From assembly GCA_913052345.1 (NCBI GenBank), contig CAJXDR010000003.1:1-64000 (forward strand): 64,000 bases of DNA, in the 5' to 3' direction. Positions 25,329 to 33,974 of this stretch are shown one piece after another. Below the pieces are notes generated by a model. That model made no database searches. It was not told the DNA's origin and was given only the letters and a program-made list of their open reading frames with translations. Every line of letters starts with the position of its first letter. Positions within the stretch are counted from its first letter, which is position 1. The translations under genes and the position numbers were made by a program. Origin of the DNA: UBA4421 sp002470275. GTDB taxonomy: Bacteria > Pseudomonadota > Gammaproteobacteria > Pseudomonadales > Azotimanducaceae.

Positions 25329-27335
25329 ATGAATCCGTGCCCTCCCAATCTCTCCCTGCTTCCTTGGCCACAGCAGATTACCTTGGATCAGCAAGGCGAC
25401 TCTGATCCCCAGGCCTCTGACCCAGCCGACGAGCTTGGGCTGCCTGAGTTTGAGTGGATCGAAGGGGTGGATTTGCGGGTCGACGATTACCTACGTCAGC
25501 TGTTCACGCCGGCCAGCGGTTTACGGCATCGGGTGCATATCTGCATGGAGATTACCGCCCAAGAGTCTGGCCCTCCTTATTTGGGCATGGACGAAAGTTA
25601 CTCCCTGACCTGGAATGCGGGTCGAGTCCTTGTTCGAGCGGCCACGACTTGGGGCGGGTTGCGCGCCTGTGCAACCGCCTACCAACTTCTTTCCCATGCA
25701 GAACTGCCAAGCTTCTGTCGGATCGAGGATCAGCCTCGATTCCTCTGGCGAGGACTGTGCCTTGATGTGGCTCGCCACTTCTTTCCCCTGCCAACCCTGC
25801 TCCAAGTCGTTGAGGGGATGGCGCTGCTGAAAATGAATGTGCTGCACCTGCACCTCACCGACGATCAGGCTTTTCGCTTTGCCAGCCCTGGCTGGCCGGC
25901 CCTAGCCAGTGAGCAACATTACTCCCGCCAACAGCTCGAGCAGCTGGTGGCCTTTGGATCTGCACGGGGCATTCGAATCGTTCCGGAGATTGATATGCCC
26001 GGGCACGTGAATCATTGGCTGACGGCCTATCCAGAGTGGGGCCTGCACCCCGTGGCGCCCACCGATCGCTTTGGCGTTCACCCGGCCTGTCTTGATCCAA
26101 CTCGGGAGGTGGTTTACCGGGCACTCAACGTGCTCCTGCAGGATGTGGCTGAGGTCTTTCCTGACGAATATATCCACTTAGGGGGTGATGAAGTCAGCCC
26201 CGACTGGTGGCAGCAGAGCGAGGCTATCACGCAATTCATGGCTGACAACGGAATGGCCTCAACCCAAGACCTGGCGAACTACTTCTTGCAGCGTCTGGTC
26301 GCGATCACCCAGGGATTGGGGCGTAAGCCAGTTGCCTGGGATGAGGTGCTGCATCCGGACATGCCAACCTGCCTTGTGCAAAACTGGCGCGGCGTGACCA
26401 CTCGCGACCAGGCTCTTCAGCTTGGGCAAGATTGCCTGGTTTCAGCGCCCTTTTATCTTGATCTGAACTATCCCGCGGATGTGCACTATGCCTTTGACCC
26501 CAGCGCTGATCAGCAGAGCCAAATCCTGCTCGAAGATCAAAGCCTGGAAGATGTCCGGTTGCAGCACGTGGCTCAGGGTATGGCCTGGACTCGTATGTGG
26601 CGCGAAGGCGCCGTTGATCTAGTAGAACCCCTTGGGGGTGCCAGCGTGTTGGGCGGAGAGGCCTGCCTTTGGTCCGAACTGGTCGACCCGGACACCCTGC
26701 CAACACGACTATGGAGCCGGCTGCCCGCGGTGGCCGAACGGCTCTGGTCGTCCGCGAGTTGCCGTCAAATAGACCATCTCTATGAGCGCCTCGAGGGGTG
26801 TTGGGAGACCTTATCGCCGCACCCCTACACGCATCAACAACAACGCCTTGCAGGTTTGGGGTTGAGCGACAGGCAAATCTTTCTCTTGAGCTTTCTCGAG
26901 CCGATAAAGTGGTATGGCCGACTGCTGGGCGAAGAGGCCTTGCTCGCCAGAATAGCAGGCCGGGAGATGCCCCAGGCGAGGCCCTACCGCGTCACGACGC
27001 CGTTGGGGCGGGCGGTTGATTTTTTGGCACCCGAGAGTTGGTCTGCACATGTTCTCGCGAAAAGCTTGAAGCACCTGGGATGGGATGCGTTGGAGCCTCT
27101 GAGGTCTGCTGTAAGGGATTGCCCTGGGCCTTGGCCCGATGACGTGGCTCCCGCGATCCAGGCCCTGGGTGCCGTCAATGCTGAACTTACAGCCTGTCAG
27201 CGCAACGATGCCAGCATCCAGCAATGCTGCGACGCACTGTTGGCCCTGTACCGTCCCTACGGTGAATACCTTCCCGGGTTAATACCCCCCATCGTTGATT
27301 GGCTCAGATCTCGCCCTGACCAAGAAGGGCGTTAG
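25329..27335 (+). CDS. GH20 beta-N-acetylhexosaminidase
   Basis: A 668-residue glycosidase that releases terminal GlcNAc or GalNAc. The GH20b-like N-domain spans about 1-135; the catalytic barrel (about 140-500) contains WRGLCLDVARHFFPL, VLHLHLTDDQAFR and the catalytic Asp-Glu pair in HLGGDEVSPDWW (substrate-assisted mechanism), then PVAWDEVL and ACLWSELVD. A C-terminal helical region (about 530-668) with EPIKWYGRLLGEE follows. No signal peptide is seen, so it may act on imported chitooligosaccharides in the cytoplasm. ATG 25329 is chosen; the frame is open upstream within the GNAT gene. A CATAAT box lies 7 bp before the start. Confidence 0.93.
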   Translation: MNPCPPNLSLLPWPQQITLDQQGDSDPQASDPADELGLPEFEWIEGVDLRVDDYLRQLFTPASGLRHRVHICMEITAQESGPPYLGMDESYSLTWNAGRVLVRAATTWGGLRACATAYQLLSHAELPSFCRIEDQPRFLWRGLCLDVARHFFPLPTLLQVVEGMALLKMNVLHLHLTDDQAFRFASPGWPALASEQHYSRQQLEQLVAFGSARGIRIVPEIDMPGHVNHWLTAYPEWGLHPVAPTDRFGVHPACLDPTREVVYRALNVLLQDVAEVFPDEYIHLGGDEVSPDWWQQSEAITQFMADNGMASTQDLANYFLQRLVAITQGLGRKPVAWDEVLHPDMPTCLVQNWRGVTTRDQALQLGQDCLVSAPFYLDLNYPADVHYAFDPSADQQSQILLEDQSLEDVRLQHVAQGMAWTRMWREGAVDLVEPLGGASVLGGEACLWSELVDPDTLPTRLWSRLPAVAERLWSSASCRQIDHLYERLEGCWETLSPHPYTHQQQRLAGLGLSDRQIFLLSFLEPIKWYGRLLGEEALLARIAGREMPQARPYRVTTPLGRAVDFLAPESWSAHVLAKSLKHLGWDALEPLRSAVRDCPGPWPDDVAPAIQALGAVNAELTACQRNDASIQQCCDALLALYRPYGEYLPGLIPPIVDWLRSRPDQEGR

Positions 27336-27577
27336 GGAGTATCCACCAGGCTAAGGATCAGCTGAACGGCCAAGCTCATGAGCATGACGAAGCCTGCGGT
27401 AAAGACCAAGCCGACGATGACGAAGTGGAAAGGCTTGCCCCTGGCGAAGTCGCGCTCTCGATTTGCCTTTGACTGAATGCCCAAGGCCGCAGCTAAGGCA
27501 CTGCCAAACATCTGCGATAGACTCAGCGAATCTGACTCGTCATCGTTCTCGGGTTGAATAGGTGAATCTTCAGACAA
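27332..27577 (-). CDS. DUF2970 small inner-membrane protein
   Basis: An 81-residue protein with a polar acidic N-terminus, a central SALAAALGIQSKANRERDF motif and one or two transmembrane helices (about 50-76: FHFVIVGLVFTAGFVMLMSL). This matches the DUF2970 pattern (laAxxGVQs....RDF). Function unknown. It overlaps the end of the GH20 gene by 4 bp in convergent orientation. Confidence 0.8.
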   Translation of the reverse strand: MSEDSPIQPENDDESDSLSLSQMFGSALAAALGIQSKANRERDFARGKPFHFVIVGLVFTAGFVMLMSLAVQLILSLVDTP

Positions 27578-27662
27578 AGGGGCGCTCGGCGTTCAAGATT
27601 TTGTAAAGCATACCGTGAGTCGGGCCTTGATTCAGGTTGAGGCCGCTTAAATCAGTAAGGGG

Positions 27663-28100
27663 GTGGATATCATCATTCATAGCACAAGGACTTGGCGGCA
27701 GACCGCTTTGATTCGAGGTGCCCGGGGGCTGGCGCTGTTGGTCTTGCTGGTTTGTTTGGCAGGTTGTGCCGCCGTTGCATACGAGCCGATACCCGTACTG
27801 GTCCGGGGTAGTGCCCCCGTTTATCCGGTAGAAGCGAGCGCTCAAGGAATTGAGGCTGAAGTTGACGTGCACTACGTCATAACGTCCGCAGGCCAGGTGA
27901 GGGATGTTTCAATCATCAAAGTGAGGTGGTTGTCTGGCGAACAACAGCTGTCTCGATTGGAATTAGATGCCTTAGCAAAATCCTTTGAGAGAGCGGCTGC
28001 GCTTGCCGTCCAAAGTTGGAGATTCCAGGTCGCCAAGGGAAAGGACGGCGTAAGGCGGGCACAAGAAACAAAAAGCACGCTGACCTTCCTTACTGAGTGA
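27663..28100 (+). CDS. Lipoprotein with TonB-type C-terminal domain
   Basis: A 145-residue protein. The signal segment ends in a lipobox, LVCLAGC. The rest matches the TonB C-terminal domain: PVYPVEASAQGIEAEVDVHY, then GQVRDVSIIKV and ALAVQSWRFQVA. TonB normally uses an N-terminal membrane anchor; here a lipid anchor replaces it, so it would sit in the outer or inner membrane leaflet facing the periplasm. The GTG start at 27663 is uncertain, since its SD-like AGGGG is very close. Energy-transducer function is doubtful without ExbBD next to it. Confidence 0.75.
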   Translation: MDIIIHSTRTWRQTALIRGARGLALLVLLVCLAGCAAVAYEPIPVLVRGSAPVYPVEASAQGIEAEVDVHYVITSAGQVRDVSIIKVRWLSGEQQLSRLELDALAKSFERAAALAVQSWRFQVAKGKDGVRRAQETKSTLTFLTE

Positions 28101-28124
28101 GGAGGGAGAAAGCAGGAGAGCCCA

Positions 28125-28763
28125 GTGAATAACGTTATCAAAGATAAGGAAGCTCCCCCCTTGGCAGTCCGGGGCGCTCGGTCACCGGGCATCATTCTGG
28201 GCGGCACCGCGGTGGCCCTGGTGGCTTGTTTCGTGCTGGAACCTGGACGTCTTGGGGCCAGCATCGTACTGGAAGAGCATGTAGGCTACATGCTTCGAGT
28301 GACCGCTCGGCTCGCATTTGCTGCATTCCTAGTCGCCTATGCGGCCCGTCCCATCCTTCAGCTTACCGGCGTTGGCCGCCGTTTGGTTTCTAATCGGCGC
28401 TTCTTCGGGCTGTCTGCGGCTTTGTCGCAAACCGTCCACTTCGCCTATGTTGTGACCTATGTCGCTACGACGCAGGAAGCAGTGTCCTGGGTGACCCTGA
28501 TTTTTGGTGTGACCGGATTTGTCTTTTTTTGGGCTATGGCGCTGACCAGCAACGACGCTTCTAGACGTCGGCTCGGCCCCTGGTGGAGCCGTCTGCATCT
28601 AACCGGCCTACACTATATCTGGCTGATCTTTGTTTATACCTTCACCATGAGGGCGATTTCCGACGGCCACTCTATTTCGGCTGCCTTCGCCTCTGCGGGT
28701 TTTGTGGTGCTGTGTTTGAGAATCACGGCTTATACCAATGCTGGTGCCAGGCGAGCAGCATAG
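28125..28763 (+). CDS. Multi-pass membrane protein resembling ferric-reductase/MsrQ haem domain
   Basis: A 212-residue protein with about five transmembrane segments. RRFFGLSAALSQTVHFAYV, ALTSNDASRRRLGPWWSRLH and LTGLHYIWLIFVYTF match the ferric-reductase-like haem b domain as in MsrQ, with conserved histidines that may bind haem. No MsrP gene is adjacent, so a methionine sulfoxide role is not supported. Start GTG 28125 behind AGGAGAG. It is 24 bp after the TonB-like lipoprotein gene and overlaps the convergent thioesterase gene by 34 bp. Confidence 0.75.
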   Translation: MNNVIKDKEAPPLAVRGARSPGIILGGTAVALVACFVLEPGRLGASIVLEEHVGYMLRVTARLAFAAFLVAYAARPILQLTGVGRRLVSNRRFFGLSAALSQTVHFAYVVTYVATTQEAVSWVTLIFGVTGFVFFWAMALTSNDASRRRLGPWWSRLHLTGLHYIWLIFVYTFTMRAISDGHSISAAFASAGFVVLCLRITAYTNAGARRAA

Positions 28764-29194
28764 CTGCCGGCAAACGCGGAGGCACTGGCTCCATCCGCGA
28801 GCAATATGTCCGTGTTAACGGAAAACCGCCCCTTACGCTTTTGCCTCAGTGCAGCCATCCCATGCGACTCATCTTCCAGGCGGCTTCGAGCACGAATGGT
28901 TTCCGCCACCGGGCAGGCGTAGTCGATTGACCCGCTGGCAATGACGATAGAGGCCTCGAGCCCGGCTAGCTGCAGCCTCAAATGGACCAAACCCCAACCC
29001 GTTAAGGCTGCAATCGCATACAGGCTCCCGGCAAACGCTGTTCCGTGAACGTTGCGGTTCGGTGCAAGCGTGGCCTCCGTTACCAGCTCATGGCCGTCAA
29101 AACTAACGATCTGCATAGACATGGCCTTGGATAAGGGTATCTCCGCATACCAAAGGTCCTGCAAGGTTTGGCAGAGCGGCTGAAATTCGGTCAT
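28730..29194 (-). CDS. YiiD-C-type hotdog thioesterase
   Basis: A 154-residue putative acyl thioesterase. NRNVHGTAFAGSLYAIAAL, then GWGLVHLRL and IVIASGSIDYACPV fit the YiiD C-terminal thioesterase domain (hotdog fold). The natural substrate is unknown. ATG 29194 (MTEFQPLC) is used because it gives the usual N-terminus; an upstream Met at 29227 is unneeded. The C-terminal end overlaps the convergent membrane gene. Confidence 0.8.
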   Translation of the reverse strand: MTEFQPLCQTLQDLWYAEIPLSKAMSMQIVSFDGHELVTEATLAPNRNVHGTAFAGSLYAIAALTGWGLVHLRLQLAGLEASIVIASGSIDYACPVAETIRARSRLEDESHGMAALRQKRKGRFSVNTDILLADGASASAFAGSYAARLAPALV

Positions 29195-29229
29195 AGTTGA
29201 ACGTCGTAAACACGGATCGGAATCCAAGG

Positions 29230-29511
29230 ATGATCAGTGTGAATATGGTGGGGGCCAATGTCTATCAAGTGGTGCTCGAGGGCAGCCAGGCGCAGTATCA
29301 CCGGGTGACCCTGAGCCCCAGCTTCTATCAGGTGCTTTGTGGTCGCACCAACACACAGGAATGGGTGTTGATGCACGCCTTTAGACTTCTGATCGAGCGT
29401 CAGGGACGCGACCACATCGCCGAAACTTTCGATCTCAGCGAGCTGTCTCGACAGTACCCAGATTTTGTTTGCGAGATGCATAGACGCCTAAGCTACGTGC
29501 CATGCGTTTAA
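29230..29511 (+). CDS. Small protein of unknown function
   Basis: A 93-residue acidic-to-neutral soluble protein (starts MISVNMVGANVYQVVLEG). The pattern alternates predicted strands and a helix (RVTLSPSFYQVLCG, LMHAFRLLIERQG), with a C-terminal DLSELSRQYPDF. No family is recognised. The start at ATG 29230 follows CCAAGG; a TTG at 29197 is possible. It lies 35 bp from the divergently read thioesterase gene. Confidence 0.65.
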   Translation: MISVNMVGANVYQVVLEGSQAQYHRVTLSPSFYQVLCGRTNTQEWVLMHAFRLLIERQGRDHIAETFDLSELSRQYPDFVCEMHRRLSYVPCV

Positions 29512-29579
29512 CGCGGCTGACTCCAAGCTACCGCGCGCCTCGATCATCTGTCTCGATCACGAAGGATTAGGAGAAAACA

Positions 29580-30875
29580 ATGATCCGCATCCCTTTTTTA
29601 ATCGCTCTGCTCACCGTTTTTGCGGGGAGTCACGCCACCGAGCTCGATGAGCGCATCGCCCAAAGCGTGGCGGCCATTGAACAGCAAGTTGTTAGCTGGC
29701 GGCGAGATATTCATCAACATCCAGAACTCTCCAACCGGGAGTTTCGCACCAGTAAAAAGGTCGCCGAACATTTACAGCGTCTGGACCTCGAGGTGAGAAC
29801 ACAAGTTGCTCATACCGGCGTGGTTGGCGTGTTGCGCGGCGGTCTGCCTGGTCCCGTGGTTGCCCTGCGTGCGGACATGGATGGCCTGCCCGTAGTAGAG
29901 AGAACAGGCCTCCCCTTTGCCTCTAAGGCGCGCGGACAATACGAGGGGCGAGAGGTGGGCGTCATGCACGCCTGCGGCCACGATACCCATGTGGCGATCT
30001 TGATGGGCGCTGCTGAGGTACTGGCTGGTGTGCGTGACGAATTGCCGGGCACCGTGGTCTTTATTTTCCAGCCCGCGGAGGAAGGGGCGCCGAGAGGAGA
30101 AACCGGGGGCGCCAAGCTCATGATCGAAGAGGGCGCCTTAGAGAATCCGTCTGTGGATGCGATTATGGGTTTGCATATTTCCCAGTCTGCGGCCGTGGGG
30201 ACCGCCATGTATCGCGCGCTTGGTATTATGGCCAGCGCCCAGCGATTCGATATAGAGATCACCGGCAGTCAAACTCACGGCGCTCGACCCTGGGCAGGCG
30301 TTGATCCCATTGTTGTAGCGGCCCAGGTCGTTAACGGCCTGCAGACTATCGTTGCGCGTCAAATCGACATCACTCAGCATCCGGTGGTGGTGACCGTCGG
30401 GATGATTCAGGCCGGTGTCCGCAACAACATCGTACCCGAGACCGCGACCCTCAGCGGGACGATTCGCACGTTCGATCCCGATATCCGCGCCCTGGTGCAC
30501 CAAAAAATTCGTCGCACGGTTACTAACATCGCATCGTCTCAGGGCGCTACCGCCACGATCGACATCGACCCCGGCGTGCCCGTAACGTTCAATGATCCGC
30601 AATTGACCGAGCAGATGGCACCGACGCTGAAAGAAGTTTATGGGCAGGATGGTGTGACGATCTCTATACCGGTCACCGGTGCGGAGGATTTCTCTTTTTA
30701 CCAGGAACAGGTTCCTGGCTTCTTCTTTTACATTGGCGGAAGACCTGAGGGGGTCCCAATCGAGAAAGCGATTCCCAATCACTCACCGTTCTTTGACGCA
30801 GATGAAGGTGCTCTCAAACCTGCCGTTCACGCGATGTCACGGCTGGCCGTGGATTTCCTGAGAGCCAGTGGCTGA
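29580..30875 (+). CDS. Secreted M20D amidohydrolase (aminoacylase/hippurate hydrolase-like)
   Basis: A 431-residue metallo-amidohydrolase with a signal peptide (about 1-19, ending AGSHA). M20D motifs: metal site HACGHDTHVA, ALRADMDGLPV, FQPAEEGAPRGE (catalytic Glu region), and GAEDFSFYQEQ and NHSPFFD at the C-terminus. The dimerisation domain (GSQTHGARPWAGVD) is present. It hydrolyses N-acyl amino acids or similar amides, probably in the periplasm. Start ATG 29580 behind TTAGGAGAA. Confidence 0.93.
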   Translation: MIRIPFLIALLTVFAGSHATELDERIAQSVAAIEQQVVSWRRDIHQHPELSNREFRTSKKVAEHLQRLDLEVRTQVAHTGVVGVLRGGLPGPVVALRADMDGLPVVERTGLPFASKARGQYEGREVGVMHACGHDTHVAILMGAAEVLAGVRDELPGTVVFIFQPAEEGAPRGETGGAKLMIEEGALENPSVDAIMGLHISQSAAVGTAMYRALGIMASAQRFDIEITGSQTHGARPWAGVDPIVVAAQVVNGLQTIVARQIDITQHPVVVTVGMIQAGVRNNIVPETATLSGTIRTFDPDIRALVHQKIRRTVTNIASSQGATATIDIDPGVPVTFNDPQLTEQMAPTLKEVYGQDGVTISIPVTGAEDFSFYQEQVPGFFFYIGGRPEGVPIEKAIPNHSPFFDADEGALKPAVHAMSRLAVDFLRASG

Positions 30876-30901
30876 CCTCTCGCCCCTTCTACGGGGTGTT
30901 A

Positions 30902-30930
30902 GGCTAACGGGAGTTCGGCTAACGGGAGTT
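30902..30930. repeat. 15-bp tandem duplication at the stop codon of the MBL-like gene
   Basis: GGCTAACGGGAGTT occurs at 30902-30915 and 30917-30930, separated by one C. The right copy overlaps the stop codon of the minus-strand MBL gene (30929-30931). It looks like a recent small duplication. Confidence 0.9.
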
Positions 30931-31876
30931 AGAGCCCCCAACACTCACCGTCGTTGGCAAATAAGAGCGGGCCATCGTAGCTCTGCTCGATGGCTTGGCG
31001 GCTGAGGCTCTCCCGTCCTCGGGTCCTCTCGCTGCGAGAAGCGAGGATCATCATCCGCGCGTTTGCCTGAGCGGCGACTCTCCCAAGCTGGGAAGGCAGC
31101 GCAAATTTTTCGCGCAAGGCACCACGGGAAATTTCTGGTATTACGTGGCTAACAACCAGCGCATCAGCGTCCTTCGCGAATTTACCCACCGCGTTTTTTA
31201 CGTTGTTGAAATCGCCGCTGAACACGATTGTTTTCCCTCCTATCTCCACGCGCCAGGCCAGGGCCGGGATATCGCCATGATTCACGGGAATGGCCGCAAG
31301 GCGCAGCGAGTCACTGGCGTAACGCGCCCATCGTCGTGACCCCGTTGCGGGCACGTCGGCAATGCGAAGCCAATTCCCAGGCGACGATCGAGAGGTCAAC
31401 GCATCCGCGTACTGGGGATACAGGCCATTAGCGCCAATCAATCGCTGCATAAATTCACTGGTGCTGGGGAGAGGCGACTGATTGCTGTCGGGCCCAAGAA
31501 TTGTCAGGGGCGCCGCCCGCTCACTTTCTGCGGATGCAATGAGGTAAGCGCCTAAGTCGCCGGCATGGTCGATTTGGACCTGAGTGAGGGCAATAACTTC
31601 TATACCGTTGAGAGTGGCGCCAGACTTTTCGAAGCCCTGCTTTGACCCGTCACCGACGTCGACAAGCATTCGCGGTGCGTTGTCTTCCCAGATGAGGAAA
31701 CTGCTTGCGGCTTGCCCGTCAAGGGCTGTGGTTCCGGCGCCCAAAATCTCGATCCATACGCCTTCCTTACCGCAGTGGCTGCTGGCGGCCAGGGCGGTGC
31801 CGCTCGCCAGTAGGGCCAGCGCAAGCAGCAGGGAGTTCATGGGAAGACGGAGGGCACTAAATTGACGAGCTGCCAT
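30929..31876 (-). CDS. Secreted MBL-fold protein with altered metal site
   Basis: A 315-residue protein with a signal peptide (about 12-31, ending GTALA). The framework of arylsulfatase/RNase Z-like MBL enzymes is kept: EILGAGTTALDG, MLVDVGDG, DHAGDLGAYL, VNHGDIPALAWRVE, TIVFSGDF. But HxHxDH is replaced by QVQIDH at residues 99-104, so the first two zinc-binding His are missing, and the C-terminal His strand reads ILASRSER. It may be non-catalytic or use another site. Start ATG 31876 fits a signal peptide; the upstream frame to 31918 overlaps nadE. Confidence 0.85.
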   Translation of the reverse strand: MAARQFSALRLPMNSLLLALALLASGTALAASSHCGKEGVWIEILGAGTTALDGQAASSFLIWEDNAPRMLVDVGDGSKQGFEKSGATLNGIEVIALTQVQIDHAGDLGAYLIASAESERAAPLTILGPDSNQSPLPSTSEFMQRLIGANGLYPQYADALTSRSSPGNWLRIADVPATGSRRWARYASDSLRLAAIPVNHGDIPALAWRVEIGGKTIVFSGDFNNVKNAVGKFAKDADALVVSHVIPEISRGALREKFALPSQLGRVAAQANARMMILASRSERTRGRESLSRQAIEQSYDGPLLFANDGECWGL

Positions 31877-31914
31877 GACATTATCTCCGGGCAAATACGC
31901 GGTGCTTGAGGTTA

Positions 31915-33846
31915 TCAAAGCAGGTTTTCTATCTCTTCTAAAATATGCTTATAGCCAGCCTCATCGGGCATCCTCCAATCACCCCGGGGCGAGAGGCTGA
32001 CGCTACCTACCTTGGGCCCGGGAGGCAGAGTCGTTCTTTTGAACTGCTGGGTCATGAATCGTTGAAAGAATTGCCCGAGCCAGTGCTTTATCGTCTGAGC
32101 CGGATACTGCTCGCCGAAGGCAAGACAGGCCAAGGAAAAAATCCTTTTTGCGCCGCTACCGTTTCTGAGGAAGTGATAGAGAAAGAAATCGTGCAGTTCA
32201 TAAGGTCCCACCAAATCTTCGGTCAGCTGCGAGATTTGGTCGGCATCAGGGGGAATTAGTTCCGGACTAATGGGTGTTTCCAGCACTGCGCCGAGCACCT
32301 TGGACAGTGCGGCGCTGGAGCGATGTTGTGCATACCAGCGGACCAAGTAGGCGATCATGGTCTTGGGCACGCTGGCGTTAACATTGTAATTCGCCATGTG
32401 ATCAGCATTGAAGGTGCACCAGCCGAGCGCCAGCTCGCTCAAATCGCCGGTGCCGGTGACAATGCCGCCAATCTGATTGGCATGATTGAACAGGATTTGA
32501 GTGCGTTCTCGCGCCTGGGCATTCTCATAGACCACATCGTGGTCACCCGTATGTGACAGGTCATCCAGGTGTTGCGTGACGGCAGCATCAATAGGGATCA
32601 CCTGCAGGGAGATTTCTAAGGCGTCGGCCAGGGCCTTCGCGTTGGCCAGGGTAGCGCCAGATGTTCCAGGTCCTGGCAGGGTAAGGGCGCAGAGGTTTTC
32701 TCCGGGCAGCTCCAGTTTCTCAAGGGCGTCCCTGGCTACCAGGACAGCTAGGGTGGAATCCAGCCCGCCTGATAGGCCGATAACCAGTTTTTCGGTGCCT
32801 GCGGCCTGCATCCTGCGGGCCAGGCCGGTGGCCTGAATGCTCAAGACTTCCTGGGCTCTGGCCGCGACCTCATCTTCATCATCCGGCACAAAGGGGTGCT
32901 GAGAAAATTCGCGACACAACGATGTGAGGCTGGGTAGCCCAGGGCCAGCGGATACAATCCGATAGGGTGTTGGACGAGGGCTTTGGCTGAAGGTTTTGTT
33001 TTGCCCTCTGTCATGGGCCAACCTCTCGCTATCCAGGTCTGCGTAAATCATCTGACTTTGCAGTGAAAAGCGCTCCCCCTCCGCCAGGATCACGCCCGCT
33101 TCAGCGATGAGGCAATGGCCGCCGAAGACAATATCCTTTGACGATTCGAGCGCGCCGGCTCCAGCATAAACATAGGCACAAAGGTTGCTGGCGCTGGTCA
33201 TTCGCACCAGGTCCCGACGATACTCGGCCTTGCTGATCAGCTCGTTGCTCGCGGAGAGGTTGAGCAAAACCCGCGCCCCGGCTAGAGCCGCTTGCGTGCC
33301 CGGGCTAATCGGCGCCCAAAGGTCTTCGCAAATTTCGACGCCTACCCTCAAATCGCCAAGCTGAAACAACTGATCTGCGCGCACATGAAAGGTGCCCAAG
33401 TCTTGGCTGACCTCGGTTTCGTTGATGCCAAACCCTGAGCTGAACCAACGCTGGTCATAGAACTCCCCGTAATTCGGCAGGTAGGTTTTGGGCACCATTC
33501 CCAGGATTCTGCCGGCGCCAATCAGCACCGCTGCGTTGATGAGCCGCCCGTCCGCTAATCGCCAGGGAGCGCCGACCGCCAGCAGGGGAAGCGGGGATTG
33601 GTGACAAAGCGTCGTCAGGCTCTGACGGACTCCCTGCAGGAGGCTCTCGGAAAAAAAGAGGTCTTCGGCCGAGTATCCGGTTAGGCAAAGTTCCGGAAAC
33701 ACGCCGATGGCCACGCCGTCGTTAGCAAGCATGCTGAGCTGCTGGCAAATGGTTGCTGTGTTTGCAGCAACATCGCCAATTGTGATTTGCGGAGAGACAG
33801 CGGCGACCCGAAGAAACCCCAGCTGCCCAAAGTCGGTGGTATTCAT
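31915..33846 (-). CDS. nadE: Glutamine-dependent NAD+ synthetase
   Basis: A 643-residue enzyme with two domains. The N-terminal nitrilase-fold glutaminase (about 1-290) has Glu in FPELCLTGY, Lys in VPKTYLPNYGEF and Cys in VGVEICEDLW. The C-terminal ATP-pyrophosphatase synthetase (about 320-643) has LSGGLDSTLAVL. It amidates nicotinate adenine dinucleotide to NAD with glutamine-derived ammonia. Length is in the range of the long bacterial type. The N-terminus faces the divergent acyl-CoA dehydrogenase operon. Confidence 0.96.
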   Translation of the reverse strand: MNTTDFGQLGFLRVAAVSPQITIGDVAANTATICQQLSMLANDGVAIGVFPELCLTGYSAEDLFFSESLLQGVRQSLTTLCHQSPLPLLAVGAPWRLADGRLINAAVLIGAGRILGMVPKTYLPNYGEFYDQRWFSSGFGINETEVSQDLGTFHVRADQLFQLGDLRVGVEICEDLWAPISPGTQAALAGARVLLNLSASNELISKAEYRRDLVRMTSASNLCAYVYAGAGALESSKDIVFGGHCLIAEAGVILAEGERFSLQSQMIYADLDSERLAHDRGQNKTFSQSPRPTPYRIVSAGPGLPSLTSLCREFSQHPFVPDDEDEVAARAQEVLSIQATGLARRMQAAGTEKLVIGLSGGLDSTLAVLVARDALEKLELPGENLCALTLPGPGTSGATLANAKALADALEISLQVIPIDAAVTQHLDDLSHTGDHDVVYENAQARERTQILFNHANQIGGIVTGTGDLSELALGWCTFNADHMANYNVNASVPKTMIAYLVRWYAQHRSSAALSKVLGAVLETPISPELIPPDADQISQLTEDLVGPYELHDFFLYHFLRNGSGAKRIFSLACLAFGEQYPAQTIKHWLGQFFQRFMTQQFKRTTLPPGPKVGSVSLSPRGDWRMPDEAGYKHILEEIENLL

Positions 33847-33974
33847 GAGCGAATTCTAGCTTGAACCCGGATCGAGAAGTGCGGAAGTTCACTGGAATAT
33901 TGTCCAAATTTTGTGCATCGGCCCAGACGCCAGGTCTGGTATATTTCACCCTTAATTTGGGGCGAGGGGGTGAT

